A stretch of 54,589 nt of DNA, from assembly GCF_003611635.1 (NCBI RefSeq), contig NZ_RAVZ01000013.1, positions 1-54,589 of the forward strand, given 5' to 3'. Under the pieces are notes generated by a model. It ran no database searches, was not told the origin of the DNA, and saw only the letters and a program-made list of their open reading frames with translations. Position 1 is the first letter of the stretch, and every line of letters begins with the position of its first letter. Positions 8,165-17,822 of the stretch are shown in pieces. The DNA is from Corallococcus terminator. Lineage in GTDB: Bacteria; Myxococcota; Myxococcia; Myxococcales; Myxococcaceae. A program made the position numbers and the translations under genes.

Positions 8165-9289
8165 CTACTTGCTCACCGCGATGGACTTCCGGAAGAGCGC
8201 CAGGCTGTAGACGAAGAACCCCACGCCCACCGCGCTCACCATCAGGAACTGGCGCCAGACCGCCTCCAGCCCACCGCCGCGGTAGATGATGACCTGCGAG
8301 AAGCTGACGAAGTGCCGGGCAGGCAGCAGGTACGTGACATACTGCAACCACTTCGGCTGGCTTTCGACGGGCGTACTCCCGCCCGAAAGCAGCATCAGCA
8401 CGAGGACCACGAGGATGATGAGCAGCGCGAACTGCGCCATCGACCGTGAAATCGTCCCCAGGAAGATGCCGAGCGCCGTGGCGAAGAACAGGTAGAGCAC
8501 GACGCCGACGAACCACAGCACCACCGAGCCGGCGAACGGCACCTTCAACACCATGTGCACGACCAGGAGGAGCGAAGCCCCGGTCGCGACGAGGATCACC
8601 AGGCCGTTGGCCCAGACCTTCGCCATCGCGATCTCGAACGAGGTCAGCGGCATCACCAGCAGGTGCTCCAGCGTTCCGTGCTCGCGCTCGCGGATGACCG
8701 CGGCGCCCGTCAGCACGACGGTCAGCAGGGTTATCTGGTTGATGATGGCCACCACGCTCTTGAACCAGGACGAGACCCCGTTGGGGTTGAAGAGCTTGCG
8801 AACGACCAGGTTGACGGGCTTCGGGCCTGTCTCCTCCGTGCGCCTGAGAAAGGAGGAGACCCGGTCGTTGATGATGTTCTTGATATAGCCAGAGCCGATG
8901 CCCGCCTGCTGCATGGCCGTCGCGTCGATGTTCACCTGGATGTCCGGGTTGCGCCCCGCGCGAAGGTCATGCTCGAAGCGGGGCGGAATCACGACGACGA
9001 ACATGAACCGGCCCCTGTCCATGTTCGCCTGCACCTCGTCGGGGGAGATGAGCTCCGGCAGCTTGAAGCGGGGCGGATAGAAGGCGTTGAGCAACTCCTT
9101 GGACAACGCGGACCCGTCCTCGTCGGCGAAGGCAATCGATGCGTTGTTCACCTCGCTCGAAGTCCCCGTGGCCTGGACATAGATGGCCAGGGTGAACGCA
9201 TAGACGACGAACACGACCAGCACCGCGTCGCTCAGCAGGCTGCGAAGCTCCTTGAGCCCGAGCCACAGAATGTTCAGCAGCGAGTTCAC
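8165..9289 (-). CDS. yhhJ: ABC-2 type permease, YhhJ-like
   Basis: 374 residues. GTG 9289 is preferred to the upstream in-frame start at 9349 because AGGAG lies eight bases before it and it sits two bases after the rbbA stop. One N-terminal helix (SLLSDAVLVVFVVYAFTL) is followed by a long periplasmic domain (about 45-180), then five helices with the family segment REREHGTLEHLLVMPLTSFE and the late LLPARHFVSFSQVIIYRG. That topology is the ABC2_membrane_3 fold of YhhJ. It would pair with the permease half of RbbA to form the inner-membrane channel of the exporter encoded just upstream. Substrate unknown. Confidence 0.88.
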   Translation of the reverse strand: MNSLLNILWLGLKELRSLLSDAVLVVFVVYAFTLAIYVQATGTSSEVNNASIAFADEDGSALSKELLNAFYPPRFKLPELISPDEVQANMDRGRFMFVVVIPPRFEHDLRAGRNPDIQVNIDATAMQQAGIGSGYIKNIINDRVSSFLRRTEETGPKPVNLVVRKLFNPNGVSSWFKSVVAIINQITLLTVVLTGAAVIREREHGTLEHLLVMPLTSFEIAMAKVWANGLVILVATGASLLLVVHMVLKVPFAGSVVLWFVGVVLYLFFATALGIFLGTISRSMAQFALLIILVVLVLMLLSGGSTPVESQPKWLQYVTYLLPARHFVSFSQVIIYRGGGLEAVWRQFLMVSAVGVGFFVYSLALFRKSIAVSK

Positions 9290-9291
9290 CG

Positions 9292-12105
9292 CTATTTCTC
9301 CTGCTTTCTCAATCCAATGACACTGATGGCCAGGAGGACGGGGACGCACGCGGCCAGGAAGGCGACATCCCGCATGAGGAGGCCCGGCCCCAGTCCCTTG
9401 GTGAAGGCGCCCAGGCTGGCGTGCATGTAATAGGAGGCCGGCCAGATGGAACCGACGAGGCCGGCCCCGCCCTGCAGCGTGGAGACGGGCTGCAACAGGC
9501 CGGAGAACTGGATGGTCGGCACGATGGTCAGGATGGCCGTGACGAAGACGGCCGCGACCTGGCTGCCCGTGAAGGTCGACGTCACCATCCCGATGCCGGT
9601 CGTCGCCGCGACGTAGAACAGCGTGCAGAGCATCAACGTCAGGAAGCTGCCCTTGATGGGAACACCGAAGACGACCAGCGCCAGGGCCGTCAGGATGAAG
9701 AAGTTGGCCATGCCGATGACGACGTAGGGCAACTGCTTTCCCAGCAGGTACTCCAGCCTGCCCGTGGGCGTGACATAGAAGTTGATGATCGACCCCAGCT
9801 CCTTCTCACGCACGATGCTGACCGTCATGAGAATCGCCGGGATCAGGAGCAGCAGCAGCGCCGGGACGCTCGGCACGATGGAATAGACGCTCTCGAACGT
9901 CGGGTTGTACAAGAAGCGCTCTTCGATGTTGGCCGTGTATTTCTGCGCGCCGGCCCACTGGAAGCCGCTCGCGGGATCCCGCAGCATCCGGTTGTGGACC
10001 CCCTGGACGTATTGTTGAACGGTGTCGCCACGGAAGGTCATGGCGCCGTCCACCTGCGCCAGCACCTCCGGTCCGGAGCCCCGGCGGAAATCCAGACCGA
10101 AACGCGGCGGAATCTCCAGCACCATCGAGACATCGTCCGACTGGAGCCGGCGCAGCGCCTCGTCCGCGGATTGGGCTGGCGGCGTCGGCGCGAAATAGGG
10201 TTTCGCCGCGCCGAACTGTTCAATGTACGCGCGACTCTCGGGTGACTGGTCCATGTCCAGCGCGGCATAGCGGATGTTTTCGACGTCGGTCGTGATTCCA
10301 AAGCCGAAGACGAGCATCAGCAGCGCCGAGCCGACAAAGGCAAACGCCAGCCGGACCCTGTCGCGGAGGATCTGGATGGTCTCATTGTGGGCGTATGCGA
10401 GCATCCGGCCAAGACGCAGCCGGAGGCCGGCCCGGTCCGCTCGTCGCACGGCCGGGGGCCGCGGGGGTGGCGGGGCTTCGGGCGCGCGAGCGGGAGTCGC
10501 GTCCCTGGGCGGCGTGTCCTTGCTTTCGGCGCGTGCCTTTTCGGCGATGGCATCTTCCATGTAGCCGATGAAGGCGGTCTCCAGGCTGTCTGCGTTCCGT
10601 GCCTCGATGAGCTTCTGGGGGGAGTCCGCCGCCAGCACCCTTCCCGCGTTCATGAGGGAGATGCGGTCGCAGCGCATCCCCTCGTTCATGAAGTGCGTCG
10701 TCACGAAGATGGTGACGCCCTGCTTGCGCGACAGATCGATCAGCAGCTCCCAGAAGCTGTCCCGGGCGACCGGATCGACCCCCGACGTGGGCTCGTCCAG
10801 GATGAGGATCTGCGGCCCGTGCAGCACGGCGACGGCCAGCGAGAGACGCTGGCGCAGGCCCATGGGCAGGTCCCCGGCCAACGCGTCCAGGTGCGCGCGC
10901 AGTCCGAACCGCTCGACCAGCTCCTCGATGCGCGCCTTCGCCTTGTCTGGCGGCAGATGGTAGAGCCGCGCATGCAGGACCAGGTTCTGCCGGACGCTCA
11001 GCTCGCCGTAGAGCGAGAACGCCTGCGTCATGTAGCCCAGGTTCTTGCGCACCTCCATGCTCCCGGCATCCACGGAGCTGCCGAAGAGCTTCGCCGTCCC
11101 CTCCGTGGGGGGAAGCAGGCCCGTCAGCATCTTCATGGTCGTGGACTTGCCGCAGCCGTTGGAGCCCAGGAAGCCGAAGATCTCACCCCGCTCAATCGAC
11201 AAGGTGACGTGGTCCACGGCGGTGAAGGTGCCGAAGCGGCACGTCAGCCCGTCGGCCTCGATGGCCAGTTCCGCCTTGCCCGGCGGACGGGGCGGGATGG
11301 TGACCTCCTTGTGCCCCCTGCGCTTCTCCTCGGGCAGCAGCGCGATGAAGCAATGCTCCAGGTCCCGGGTCCCCGTGCGCTCCATCAGCTCCGCGGGCGT
11401 CCCTGTCGCCAGCACGCGCCCCGCGTCCATGGCGACGATCCAGTCCCACTGCTGCGCTTCGTCCATGTAGGCCGTGGAGATGATGACGCTCATGCCGGGG
11501 CGCCCGGTGCGAATCTCGTCGATGAGGCTCCAGAACTGCCGCCGGGAGAGCGGGTCCACGCCGGTGGTGGGCTCGTCGAGGATGAGCAGGTCCGGGTCGT
11601 GCACCAGCGCGCCGCACAGCCCCACCTTCTGCTTCATTCCGCCGGAGAGCTTGCCGGCGGGGCGCTCCGCGAACTTCCCCAGTCCCGTGGCTTCGAGCAG
11701 CTCCGGGACGCGCACCTTGCGCTCCTCGGGCGACAGCCCGAAGAGCCGGGCCATGAAGTCGACGTTGTCGTAGACGCTGAGCTCCAGATAGAGGTTCTTG
11801 CCCAGCCCCTGAGGCATGTACGCGATCCGCGGCCCCACCGCGCGCCGGTGCCGGGCATCGGCGATGTCCCCGTCCAGGACCGTCACCCTCCCCTGCTGCA
11901 TCTTCTTGGAGCCGGCGACCAGGGCCATCAGCGTCGACTTGCCAACGCCGTCCGGCCCCACGATGCCCACCATGATGCCGGTGGGAACGTCGAGCGAGAT
12001 GCCGTCGAGCGCGACCACCTTGCCGTAGCGGTGGGTCACGTCCTGGATGGAGACCACGAGCCTGGAGGAGCCGCCCGGCGATTCTGGAGACGCGGATGAG
12101 ACCAT
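9292..12105 (-). CDS. rbbA: RbbA-type fused double ABC ATPase and ABC-2 permease
   Basis: 937 residues from ATG 12105, which has GGGAGGG seven bases upstream; a GTG at 12126 is possible. Two complete ATPase domains come first. The first has Walker A GPDGVGKST, signature LSGGMKQKV and LLILDEPTTGVDP; the second has GSNGCGKST, the looser signature LPMGLRQRL and ILILDEPTSGVDP. After a Pro-rich linker (about 535-560) a permease half follows with one helix, a large periplasmic domain and five C-terminal helices including RPSTLQ-type loops and REKELGSIINFYVTPTG. This order is that of E. coli RbbA (YhiH). It is first named as a ribosome-bound ATPase there, but in this cluster an exporter role is the simplest reading. 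Confidence 0.92.
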   Translation of the reverse strand: MVSSASPESPGGSSRLVVSIQDVTHRYGKVVALDGISLDVPTGIMVGIVGPDGVGKSTLMALVAGSKKMQQGRVTVLDGDIADARHRRAVGPRIAYMPQGLGKNLYLELSVYDNVDFMARLFGLSPEERKVRVPELLEATGLGKFAERPAGKLSGGMKQKVGLCGALVHDPDLLILDEPTTGVDPLSRRQFWSLIDEIRTGRPGMSVIISTAYMDEAQQWDWIVAMDAGRVLATGTPAELMERTGTRDLEHCFIALLPEEKRRGHKEVTIPPRPPGKAELAIEADGLTCRFGTFTAVDHVTLSIERGEIFGFLGSNGCGKSTTMKMLTGLLPPTEGTAKLFGSSVDAGSMEVRKNLGYMTQAFSLYGELSVRQNLVLHARLYHLPPDKAKARIEELVERFGLRAHLDALAGDLPMGLRQRLSLAVAVLHGPQILILDEPTSGVDPVARDSFWELLIDLSRKQGVTIFVTTHFMNEGMRCDRISLMNAGRVLAADSPQKLIEARNADSLETAFIGYMEDAIAEKARAESKDTPPRDATPARAPEAPPPPRPPAVRRADRAGLRLRLGRMLAYAHNETIQILRDRVRLAFAFVGSALLMLVFGFGITTDVENIRYAALDMDQSPESRAYIEQFGAAKPYFAPTPPAQSADEALRRLQSDDVSMVLEIPPRFGLDFRRGSGPEVLAQVDGAMTFRGDTVQQYVQGVHNRMLRDPASGFQWAGAQKYTANIEERFLYNPTFESVYSIVPSVPALLLLLIPAILMTVSIVREKELGSIINFYVTPTGRLEYLLGKQLPYVVIGMANFFILTALALVVFGVPIKGSFLTLMLCTLFYVAATTGIGMVTSTFTGSQVAAVFVTAILTIVPTIQFSGLLQPVSTLQGGAGLVGSIWPASYYMHASLGAFTKGLGPGLLMRDVAFLAACVPVLLAISVIGLRKQEK

Positions 12106-12130
12106 GGCTGAGCCCTCCCGGGTCACCGGG

Positions 12131-13141
12131 CTAATGGGATTCGGATTCAGCCGTGATGACGTTCTGCAATTTGGTAGGCCAGGTGGCGGAAGGGTCCACC
12201 TTCACGTAGCCGACGCCGCGAATGCCTGTCTTGATGCGCTCGACGTAGCGGCTGGCCAGCTCCCGTGGGACCTGGAGCTTCAGTCGGAACACCAGCTTCT
12301 CCCGCTCGCTCTTGGTCTCCACCTGCTTGGGCGTGAACTGCGCTTCCGGGGACACGAAGGAGACATACCCGGGGATGGAACGGTCGGGCTCGAAGTCGGC
12401 CGTGAGGCGCGCTTCGGAGCCAAGCTTCACGCGGGCGGCCTCGCTCGCCGGGAGGAAGATCTCCATGTAGACGTCTTCCAGGTTCACCAGCGTCAGCGCC
12501 GGTCCGCCGGGCGCGAGCACCTCGCCCGGCTCGGCGAGGCGATAGAGGACGCGTCCCGTCACGGGCGACTTGAGCGTCGCGTCGGCGATGCGCGTCTGGA
12601 CCGTCGCCGCATTGGCTCGCGCGACCTCGATCTCCTCCCTGGAGGTCTTCAGCGTGGCTTCCGCTTCCGCCAGGGCGGCCCGGGTGGTCTCCACCTGGCT
12701 TGTTCGAACGTCCAGATCCCGCTGCGAACCGGCCCCCTGCGCCACCAGCCTTCGGGCGCGCTCGGCTTCGATGGTGGCAAGCTGTATCTCACTCTTCTGC
12801 TTGACGATCCCCGCCTGGGCCACCGCCAGCTTCTCCTCCGTGGCCGCGAGGTTCGCGTTGGCTTCCGCCAGGCTGGACTCCAGCGTGGTGGTGTCCAACC
12901 GCACCAGCACCTGACCCGGCCTGACGAGGTCGCCCTCGTTGACAAGGATTTGCTTCACCCGCAGGGGCTCCTTGGCGGCGACATCGGCCAGCTTGGCCTC
13001 GATGCGGCCATTGCCTGAGACGATTCCCTCCGGCAGCGCGGATTTCTTTCCCTTCCAATACTTGAAGCCAATGAACACGGCGATCGCGATGGCGATCAGT
13101 CCAATGGCCCACTTGATCTTCCCCTTCGGGTACTTGGGCAT
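12131..13141 (-). CDS. yhiI: HlyD-family periplasmic adaptor, YhiI-like
   Basis: 336 residues: a short cytoplasmic lead, one membrane anchor (WAIGLIAIAIAVFIGFKYW, about 11-29), a biotinyl-lipoyl-like half motif (VKQILVNEGDLVRPGQVLVRLD), a long Ala/Glu-rich coiled-coil hairpin at about 85-185, then the second lipoyl half (ATLKSPVTGRVLYRLAEPGEV) and a beta-barrel region ending in KTGIRGVGYVKV. It links the inner-membrane exporter to the outer-membrane channel. It is the second gene in the minus-strand operon, ten bases after the channel gene and 25 bases before rbbA. Confidence 0.9.
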   Translation of the reverse strand: MPKYPKGKIKWAIGLIAIAIAVFIGFKYWKGKKSALPEGIVSGNGRIEAKLADVAAKEPLRVKQILVNEGDLVRPGQVLVRLDTTTLESSLAEANANLAATEEKLAVAQAGIVKQKSEIQLATIEAERARRLVAQGAGSQRDLDVRTSQVETTRAALAEAEATLKTSREEIEVARANAATVQTRIADATLKSPVTGRVLYRLAEPGEVLAPGGPALTLVNLEDVYMEIFLPASEAARVKLGSEARLTADFEPDRSIPGYVSFVSPEAQFTPKQVETKSEREKLVFRLKLQVPRELASRYVERIKTGIRGVGYVKVDPSATWPTKLQNVITAESESH

Positions 13142-13151
13142 GGCGGACTCT

Positions 13152-14768
13152 CTATTGCTTTTCCGGCTGCGAGCTGTGCTTGACTTCCTGCGTCCGCGGC
13201 TTCGACAACATGTCGCCCCAGTCGGTCCGCTTCTCCATCTCGCTTTGCATGGGTTCAGGCACGACGGGTTGATCCCGGCGGACCTCCCAGCCCCCGCCCA
13301 GCGCCTTGTAGAGGGCGACCAGGTTCGTGGCGATGGAGGAGTTCGTCTGGACCAGGTTGTTCTGCTGCTGCAAGAGCGAGCGTTGCGCGTCCAGCACGCG
13401 CTGGTAGTCCACGGCGCCTTCCCGGTACTGCACCACGGCGAGCTCCACCGACCGCTGCGCGGCTTTCACAGCGGCTTGCTGGAACGCCATGGCCTTCTGG
13501 GCATTGACGTAGCCCGTCAGGGCATCCGCCACCTCCTGGGCCGCCTTGAGCACCGTGTTGCGGTAGTTGACGAGCAATTGCTGGAAGCGCGCGTCTTCGA
13601 TCCGCACGCCATTCTTCAGGCGGCCGTAGTTCAGGAAGGGAAAGACAATCCTGGGGCCAATGGAATACACCAGGCTGCCAAGGGAGAAGAGATTGCCGGA
13701 GGACGTGCCGCTGGTGCTCGCCTCCAGCCCTATCGTCCCGAAGAGGGAGAAGCTTGGATAGAGGTCCGCCTCGGCGATGCCGATCCGGGCACACTGCGCG
13801 GCGGCGAACAGCTCGGCGCTGCGGACATCCGGCCGCCGCCGCAGGATCTCCGCCGGCATGCCGACGGCCACCGTCGCGGGCGCCAGCGGAATCTGCTTGG
13901 GGCCCGCCAGCAGGGCCTCCACGGCGCCCGTGGGCTGGCCCAGGAGCGTGCTCAGGGCGTTTCGGGCCTGCTCCAGCCCGCCCTCCAGTTGGGGGATGGT
14001 GGCCCGGGTGCTCTCCAGCAGGGTCGCGGCCTGCGCCACATCGAGCTCCGAGGTGGCACCGTTGGTGAAGCGCGAGTCCGCGATCCGGAAGCCCTCCTCC
14101 TGAATCCTGACGTTCTCCCGGGCCTGCTCGATGAGCACCTCGTACGTCCGGACCAGGACGTAGGTTCGCGCCACCTCCGCGTTGAGCGCGACGAGCGAGG
14201 ATTGGTAGTCCGCCACCGACGCGAGCAGGGCGGCGGCCCCCGACTCCACGCCCCGCCGGTACTTGCCCCAGAAATCCACCTCCCACAGCGCGTCGAAGCC
14301 CAACTGGTATTCCAGGTAGTGGCGGTCGAGGGAGCCGAGATTGGTCAGATCCACCAGGTTGGCCGCAGCTGAGTTCTCACTGCGTCCCACCGCTGCGGCG
14401 CTGCCGGTGGCCACCTGGATCTGCGGAAACTGCTGGCCAGTGAGGACGCCCAACTGCGCGCGCGCCTCCACGATCCTCAGACCCGCGACCTGCAGCGGCA
14501 GGTTCTGCCGGTAGGCGACCTCGACGAGGCGGTCGAGCGCTGGATCGCCAAACGACTTCCACCATTGGGTGTCGACCGCTGCCTGCGTCGAAAGTCGTGG
14601 GTCGCCCTGGGTGCGCCACTCCTTGACCACCTCGACCTCGGGCTTCGTGAAGTTGGGACCTACCGTGCATCCGGAGAGCGCCGTCAGGACGCCGAGCAGC
14701 GGCCACGCGCCGACGAAGGGTGCACGCCCCGGGTTCATCCCCTGCCTGGTGCTGTCCATCCCCAGCAT
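13152..14768 (-). CDS. Outer-membrane efflux channel lipoprotein (NodT/OprM-type, TolC superfamily)
   Basis: 538 residues from ATG 14768, supported by GAGG eight bases upstream; in-frame ATG at 14738 is an alternative that gives a more compact leader. The leader ends with lipobox LTALSGC, followed by the family's usual TVGPNFTKPEV. Two OEP repeats with long amphipathic helices follow: DPALDRLVEVAYRQN opens the first, and RRRPDVRSAE and RIGIAEADLYPSFSLFG mark the middle. It forms the outer-membrane duct that completes the HlyD-RbbA-YhhJ machine. The first gene of the operon; no regulator gene is adjacent. Confidence 0.9.
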   Translation of the reverse strand: MLGMDSTRQGMNPGRAPFVGAWPLLGVLTALSGCTVGPNFTKPEVEVVKEWRTQGDPRLSTQAAVDTQWWKSFGDPALDRLVEVAYRQNLPLQVAGLRIVEARAQLGVLTGQQFPQIQVATGSAAAVGRSENSAAANLVDLTNLGSLDRHYLEYQLGFDALWEVDFWGKYRRGVESGAAALLASVADYQSSLVALNAEVARTYVLVRTYEVLIEQARENVRIQEEGFRIADSRFTNGATSELDVAQAATLLESTRATIPQLEGGLEQARNALSTLLGQPTGAVEALLAGPKQIPLAPATVAVGMPAEILRRRPDVRSAELFAAAQCARIGIAEADLYPSFSLFGTIGLEASTSGTSSGNLFSLGSLVYSIGPRIVFPFLNYGRLKNGVRIEDARFQQLLVNYRNTVLKAAQEVADALTGYVNAQKAMAFQQAAVKAAQRSVELAVVQYREGAVDYQRVLDAQRSLLQQQNNLVQTNSSIATNLVALYKALGGGWEVRRDQPVVPEPMQSEMEKRTDWGDMLSKPRTQEVKHSSQPEKQ

Positions 14769-14989
14769 TCAAGACACCTCGATTGATGGGGAGGATCCGC
14801 ACTTCGCGCAGCGCACGGAAGTACGAGCGGTCCGAATACCCCTCGGGGCTGACTGCGATGTCCGCTCCCCCAGCCCTGACACCGACCCGAGGGCGAGGCG
14901 GATGTCGCCCGCCGCACAGGGTTGGCGCTTCGAATGTCTGACGCGCCCTCAAAGGCACGCATCGCACGCGTCGTAGGGCCGCACGCCCG

Positions 14990-16507
14990 TCAATGCAGGG
15001 TGCCGTCCTGCTCGAGGAGATCGGCGGGATCCGTCACCACGAGGTCCGCGCCATGGCGGCGCAGCTCGGCGGGCCGACCCAGCCGGTCGACGCCGATGAC
15101 ATAGGCGAAGTGGGCCGCACGTGCGGCCGCGACGCCGGCAGGCGTGTCCTCGAAGACGACCGCTTCCTCGGACCCGACACCGAGGGCACGGGCGGCCGCG
15201 AGATAGACTTCGGGGGGCTGCGTGGCGCCGAGCCGCGCGTCGAAGAGGTCCAGGATGCCAGCGGACTGGAGCAGTTCGGCGCAGTGCCTGCTCGCGGAGA
15301 CGACCGCGGTCCGAAGTCCCGCGGCGCGCACCGCCTGGACGTAGCCGACCGTTCCCTCATACGTCTCCACCTGCTCCTGCCGGAGCAGTTCGACCAGGAA
15401 CTCCGCCTTGCGGTCGTTCAGCGCGTGAACCGTGCTCTCCGGCAGCGCGATGCCGCGGGCATCTAGAAACGCATGGAGTCCTTCCAGGGGTGGCTTGCCG
15501 TCGAAGTAGTGGCAGGTGTCGCGCACCAGATCGAAGGGGATGAAGGGCTGCCCCGAGGCTCGCGCGCGCCGCCGCAGATAGTAGTCGCACACCTGCTTCC
15601 AGGCCCGGGCGTGGAGGCTGGAGGTCTGGGCGAGGACGCCATCGAGACCGAAGAGGCAGGCGCGTGTGCGGGGCGGAAGGCCCAGCTTCGTCCGGGCGAA
15701 GGGCGGCTGGCCCAGGATGAAGGCGTCGACCGCGTAGGCGAACCCGTCCTCATCGTTGGTGCGCGTGACGTGGCGTGCGAAGCGTTGGACCTCCGCGCTG
15801 GCGTTGCCCATGGCGAGGCCAAGGCCGGCGGTGGTCAGCATGGGCAGATCGTTGGCCATGTCCCCGATGGCCGCGATCTGCTCGATGGGAATCGCAAGGA
15901 GGCGCGCGGCCTCACGCACGACCATTCCCTTGTTCGCTTCAGGATGCGTGACGTCGACATAGTAGGGCGTCGAACGTGCCGCCGACGCCTCGGTGCCCAG
16001 TCGCAGGGAGAGCTCGGCCTCGCAGCGCGCGACCCGCTCGGTGTCCTCGCTCACCCCGACGAGCTTGATGGGGGCGTTGAGCACGCCGTGCAGGTCCGCG
16101 ATGACGACCGGGTCGAACCCGACGTTGCTCCTCTCTCTGGCCACGCGGAAGGCCTCGGGGTCGCGGAGGAACCAATCCGCCCCCTGGTATACCCAGACAT
16201 CCAGGCCCGCCTGGAGCATGAAATCGACGGCCTGCCTGGCGATGGCGGGAGGAATGGTCCGCTGCTCCAGCACCGTCGTGAGATCGGATTTGACATACAC
16301 GCCGCCGTTGAAGGCAGCCACGGGGTCGGTGAGATCCAGCGCGGCCACCAGCCCTGCCATCCCGCGCGGCGGTCGCCCGCTCGTGACGGTGAACTGGATG
16401 CCGCTGGCGCGCAGCCGGGCGACGGCTTCGCGGGTTCGCGCGGTGACGGCCTTGTCCCGCGTCACCAGCGTCCCGTCGATGTCCGCGATGAGCAACTTGA
16501 TGGTCAT
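14990..16507 (-). CDS. Tandem HAD protein: Cof-type sugar phosphatase fused to beta-PGM-like domain
   Basis: 505 residues from ATG 16507, with GGAGG five bases upstream. The N-terminal half (1-270) is a complete Cof/HAD-IIB hydrolase: LIADIDGTLV holds both Asp, TVTSGRPPRGM is motif II, and IGDMANDLPML is motif IV. The C-terminal half (280-505) has the shape of beta-phosphoglucomutase-like HADs with helical cap, TAVVSASRH and VVFEDTPAGVAAA. However motif I reads LFGLDGVLA: the nucleophilic Asp is Gly287 (GGT), so this domain should be unable to form the aspartyl-phosphate. It lies divergent from the aldolase-phosphoketolase-acetate kinase operon and probably acts on a sugar phosphate of that pathway. 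Confidence 0.87.
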   Translation of the reverse strand: MTIKLLIADIDGTLVTRDKAVTARTREAVARLRASGIQFTVTSGRPPRGMAGLVAALDLTDPVAAFNGGVYVKSDLTTVLEQRTIPPAIARQAVDFMLQAGLDVWVYQGADWFLRDPEAFRVARERSNVGFDPVVIADLHGVLNAPIKLVGVSEDTERVARCEAELSLRLGTEASAARSTPYYVDVTHPEANKGMVVREAARLLAIPIEQIAAIGDMANDLPMLTTAGLGLAMGNASAEVQRFARHVTRTNDEDGFAYAVDAFILGQPPFARTKLGLPPRTRACLFGLDGVLAQTSSLHARAWKQVCDYYLRRRARASGQPFIPFDLVRDTCHYFDGKPPLEGLHAFLDARGIALPESTVHALNDRKAEFLVELLRQEQVETYEGTVGYVQAVRAAGLRTAVVSASRHCAELLQSAGILDLFDARLGATQPPEVYLAAARALGVGSEEAVVFEDTPAGVAAARAAHFAYVIGVDRLGRPAELRRHGADLVVTDPADLLEQDGTLH

Positions 16508-16651
16508 GGCTGCCTCCAGCACCCGCCCGCTTGCTGCGGCAGCCGCACGCCGGGCGTTGTCGGTGACGGCTGGGTCCAGGGTTCAAGATGGCATCGCAAC
16601 AGGGCGGCACCATCCTGCCCGGCGCTTCAAGGCAATCCCATGGCCGAGCGC

Positions 16652-16681
16652 CGCCCCGCCAGTTGTCGGCGCAACGGGGCG
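16652..16681. promoter_or_regulatory. Dyad in the HAD/aldolase divergent region
   Basis: CGCCCCG (16652-16658) and CGGGGCG (16675-16681) form a seven-base inverted repeat 33 bases before the aldolase ATG. The 207-base divergent region must hold both promoters. This is the only evident symmetric candidate for an operator. Confidence 0.25.
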
Positions 16682-16714
16682 CCCTCAGGTTCTTGCGATG
16701 GATGGGAGGAACAC

Positions 16715-17809
16715 ATGCCGACGATGCCAGGGCTCGACCAGACCGCGCGAGCCATCGTTGCTGATGGAAAGGGCATCCTGGCGGCGGACGAGACAGTCTC
16801 CACGATCACGAAGCGCCTGACCGCGCGCGCGATCGAGTCGACCTCGGACAGCCGCCGCGCCTACCGCGAGATGCTCTTCAGTGCGCCCGACATCGCCGCG
16901 TTCATCGGCGGTGTCATCCTGCAGGACGAGACGATCCGGCAGGACAGCTCGACAGGCATCCCGCTGCTGGAGTTGCTGGTGGGTCGCGGCATCATCCCCG
17001 GCATCAAGGTCGACACCGGCGTCCACCCCCTGGCCGGCGCGCCGGGAGAGTTCGTCGCCGAAGGGCTCGACGGGCTCCGCGCGCGGCTCGAGGAGTACCA
17101 CGAGCTGGGTGCGCGCTTCGCCAAGTGGCGCGCGGTCTTCATCATCCGCGACGGGCTGCCGACCGCGAAGTGCATCCACGCGAATGCGCACGCGCTCGCG
17201 CGCTACGCCGCCCTCTGCCAGGAGCAGGGCCTGGTGCCCATCGTGGAGCCTGAGGTCCTGATGGAGGGAGCGCACGCGCTCGAGCAGTGTGAGGACGTGA
17301 CGGGGCGCGTGCTGCAAGCGGTCTTCAACGAACTCTTCGACGCGCGGGTGTCCCTGGAAGGGATGTTGCTCAAGCCGAACATGGTCACCGCGGGCCTCCG
17401 TTGTGCGAGGCAGGCGTCGGTGGACGAGGTGGCGGAGGCGACGTTGCGCGCCCTGACGCGCCATGTGCCGCCCGCGGTCCCCGGGGTCGTCTTCCTTTCC
17501 GGTGGACAAGACGCTGTCCTGGCCACCGAGCACCTCAACGCCATCAATGCGCTGGGCGGCCCGAAGCCCTGGAAGCTGAGCTTCTCCTACGGACGCGCGC
17601 TGCAGGACGAGGCGATGGAGGTCTGGCAGGGCCGGCGTGAGCACGTGCCCGCCGCCCAGCGGATGTTCCACCACCGCGCCGGGTGCGACAGCGCGGCGGC
17701 CCTGGGCAGCTACAGCGGCGACATGGAGGGCGAAGCGGGCTTCGCCGGGGCGACGGAGCCTCCCTCCATCCACGACGAACCCGACTCAACACTCCACACC
17801 CAACACTGA
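16715..17809 (+). CDS. fba: Class I fructose-bisphosphate aldolase
   Basis: 364 residues. ATG 16715 follows GGGAGGA by four bases; the long upstream open frame is a shadow of the HAD gene. Eukaryotic-type class I aldolase: [15 protein letters not shown] near the start, [47 protein letters not shown], and the Schiff-base lysine in [10 protein letters not shown] (Lys220). The C-terminus has [17 protein letters not shown] and a Tyr in SYSGDMEGE. It converts fructose 1,6-bisphosphate to triose phosphates in the cytoplasm, or the reverse. It leads an operon with phosphoketolase, 13 bases apart, so it may balance the hexose-phosphate supply to that enzyme. Confidence 0.93.
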   Translation: MPTMPGLDQTARAIVADGKGILAADETVSTITKRLTARAIESTSDSRRAYREMLFSAPDIAAFIGGVILQDETIRQDSSTGIPLLELLVGRGIIPGIKVDTGVHPLAGAPGEFVAEGLDGLRARLEEYHELGARFAKWRAVFIIRDGLPTAKCIHANAHALARYAALCQEQGLVPIVEPEVLMEGAHALEQCEDVTGRVLQAVFNELFDARVSLEGMLLKPNMVTAGLRCARQASVDEVAEATLRALTRHVPPAVPGVVFLSGGQDAVLATEHLNAINALGGPKPWKLSFSYGRALQDEAMEVWQGRREHVPAAQRMFHHRAGCDSAAALGSYSGDMEGEAGFAGATEPPSIHDEPDSTLHTQH

Positions 17810-17822
17810 TGGGAGACATGTC

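Noticed and set aside
15473-16714. Upstream extension of the aldolase frame
   Set aside because: It is antisense to the HAD gene; ATG 16715 has a proper Shine-Dalgarno and family N-terminus.
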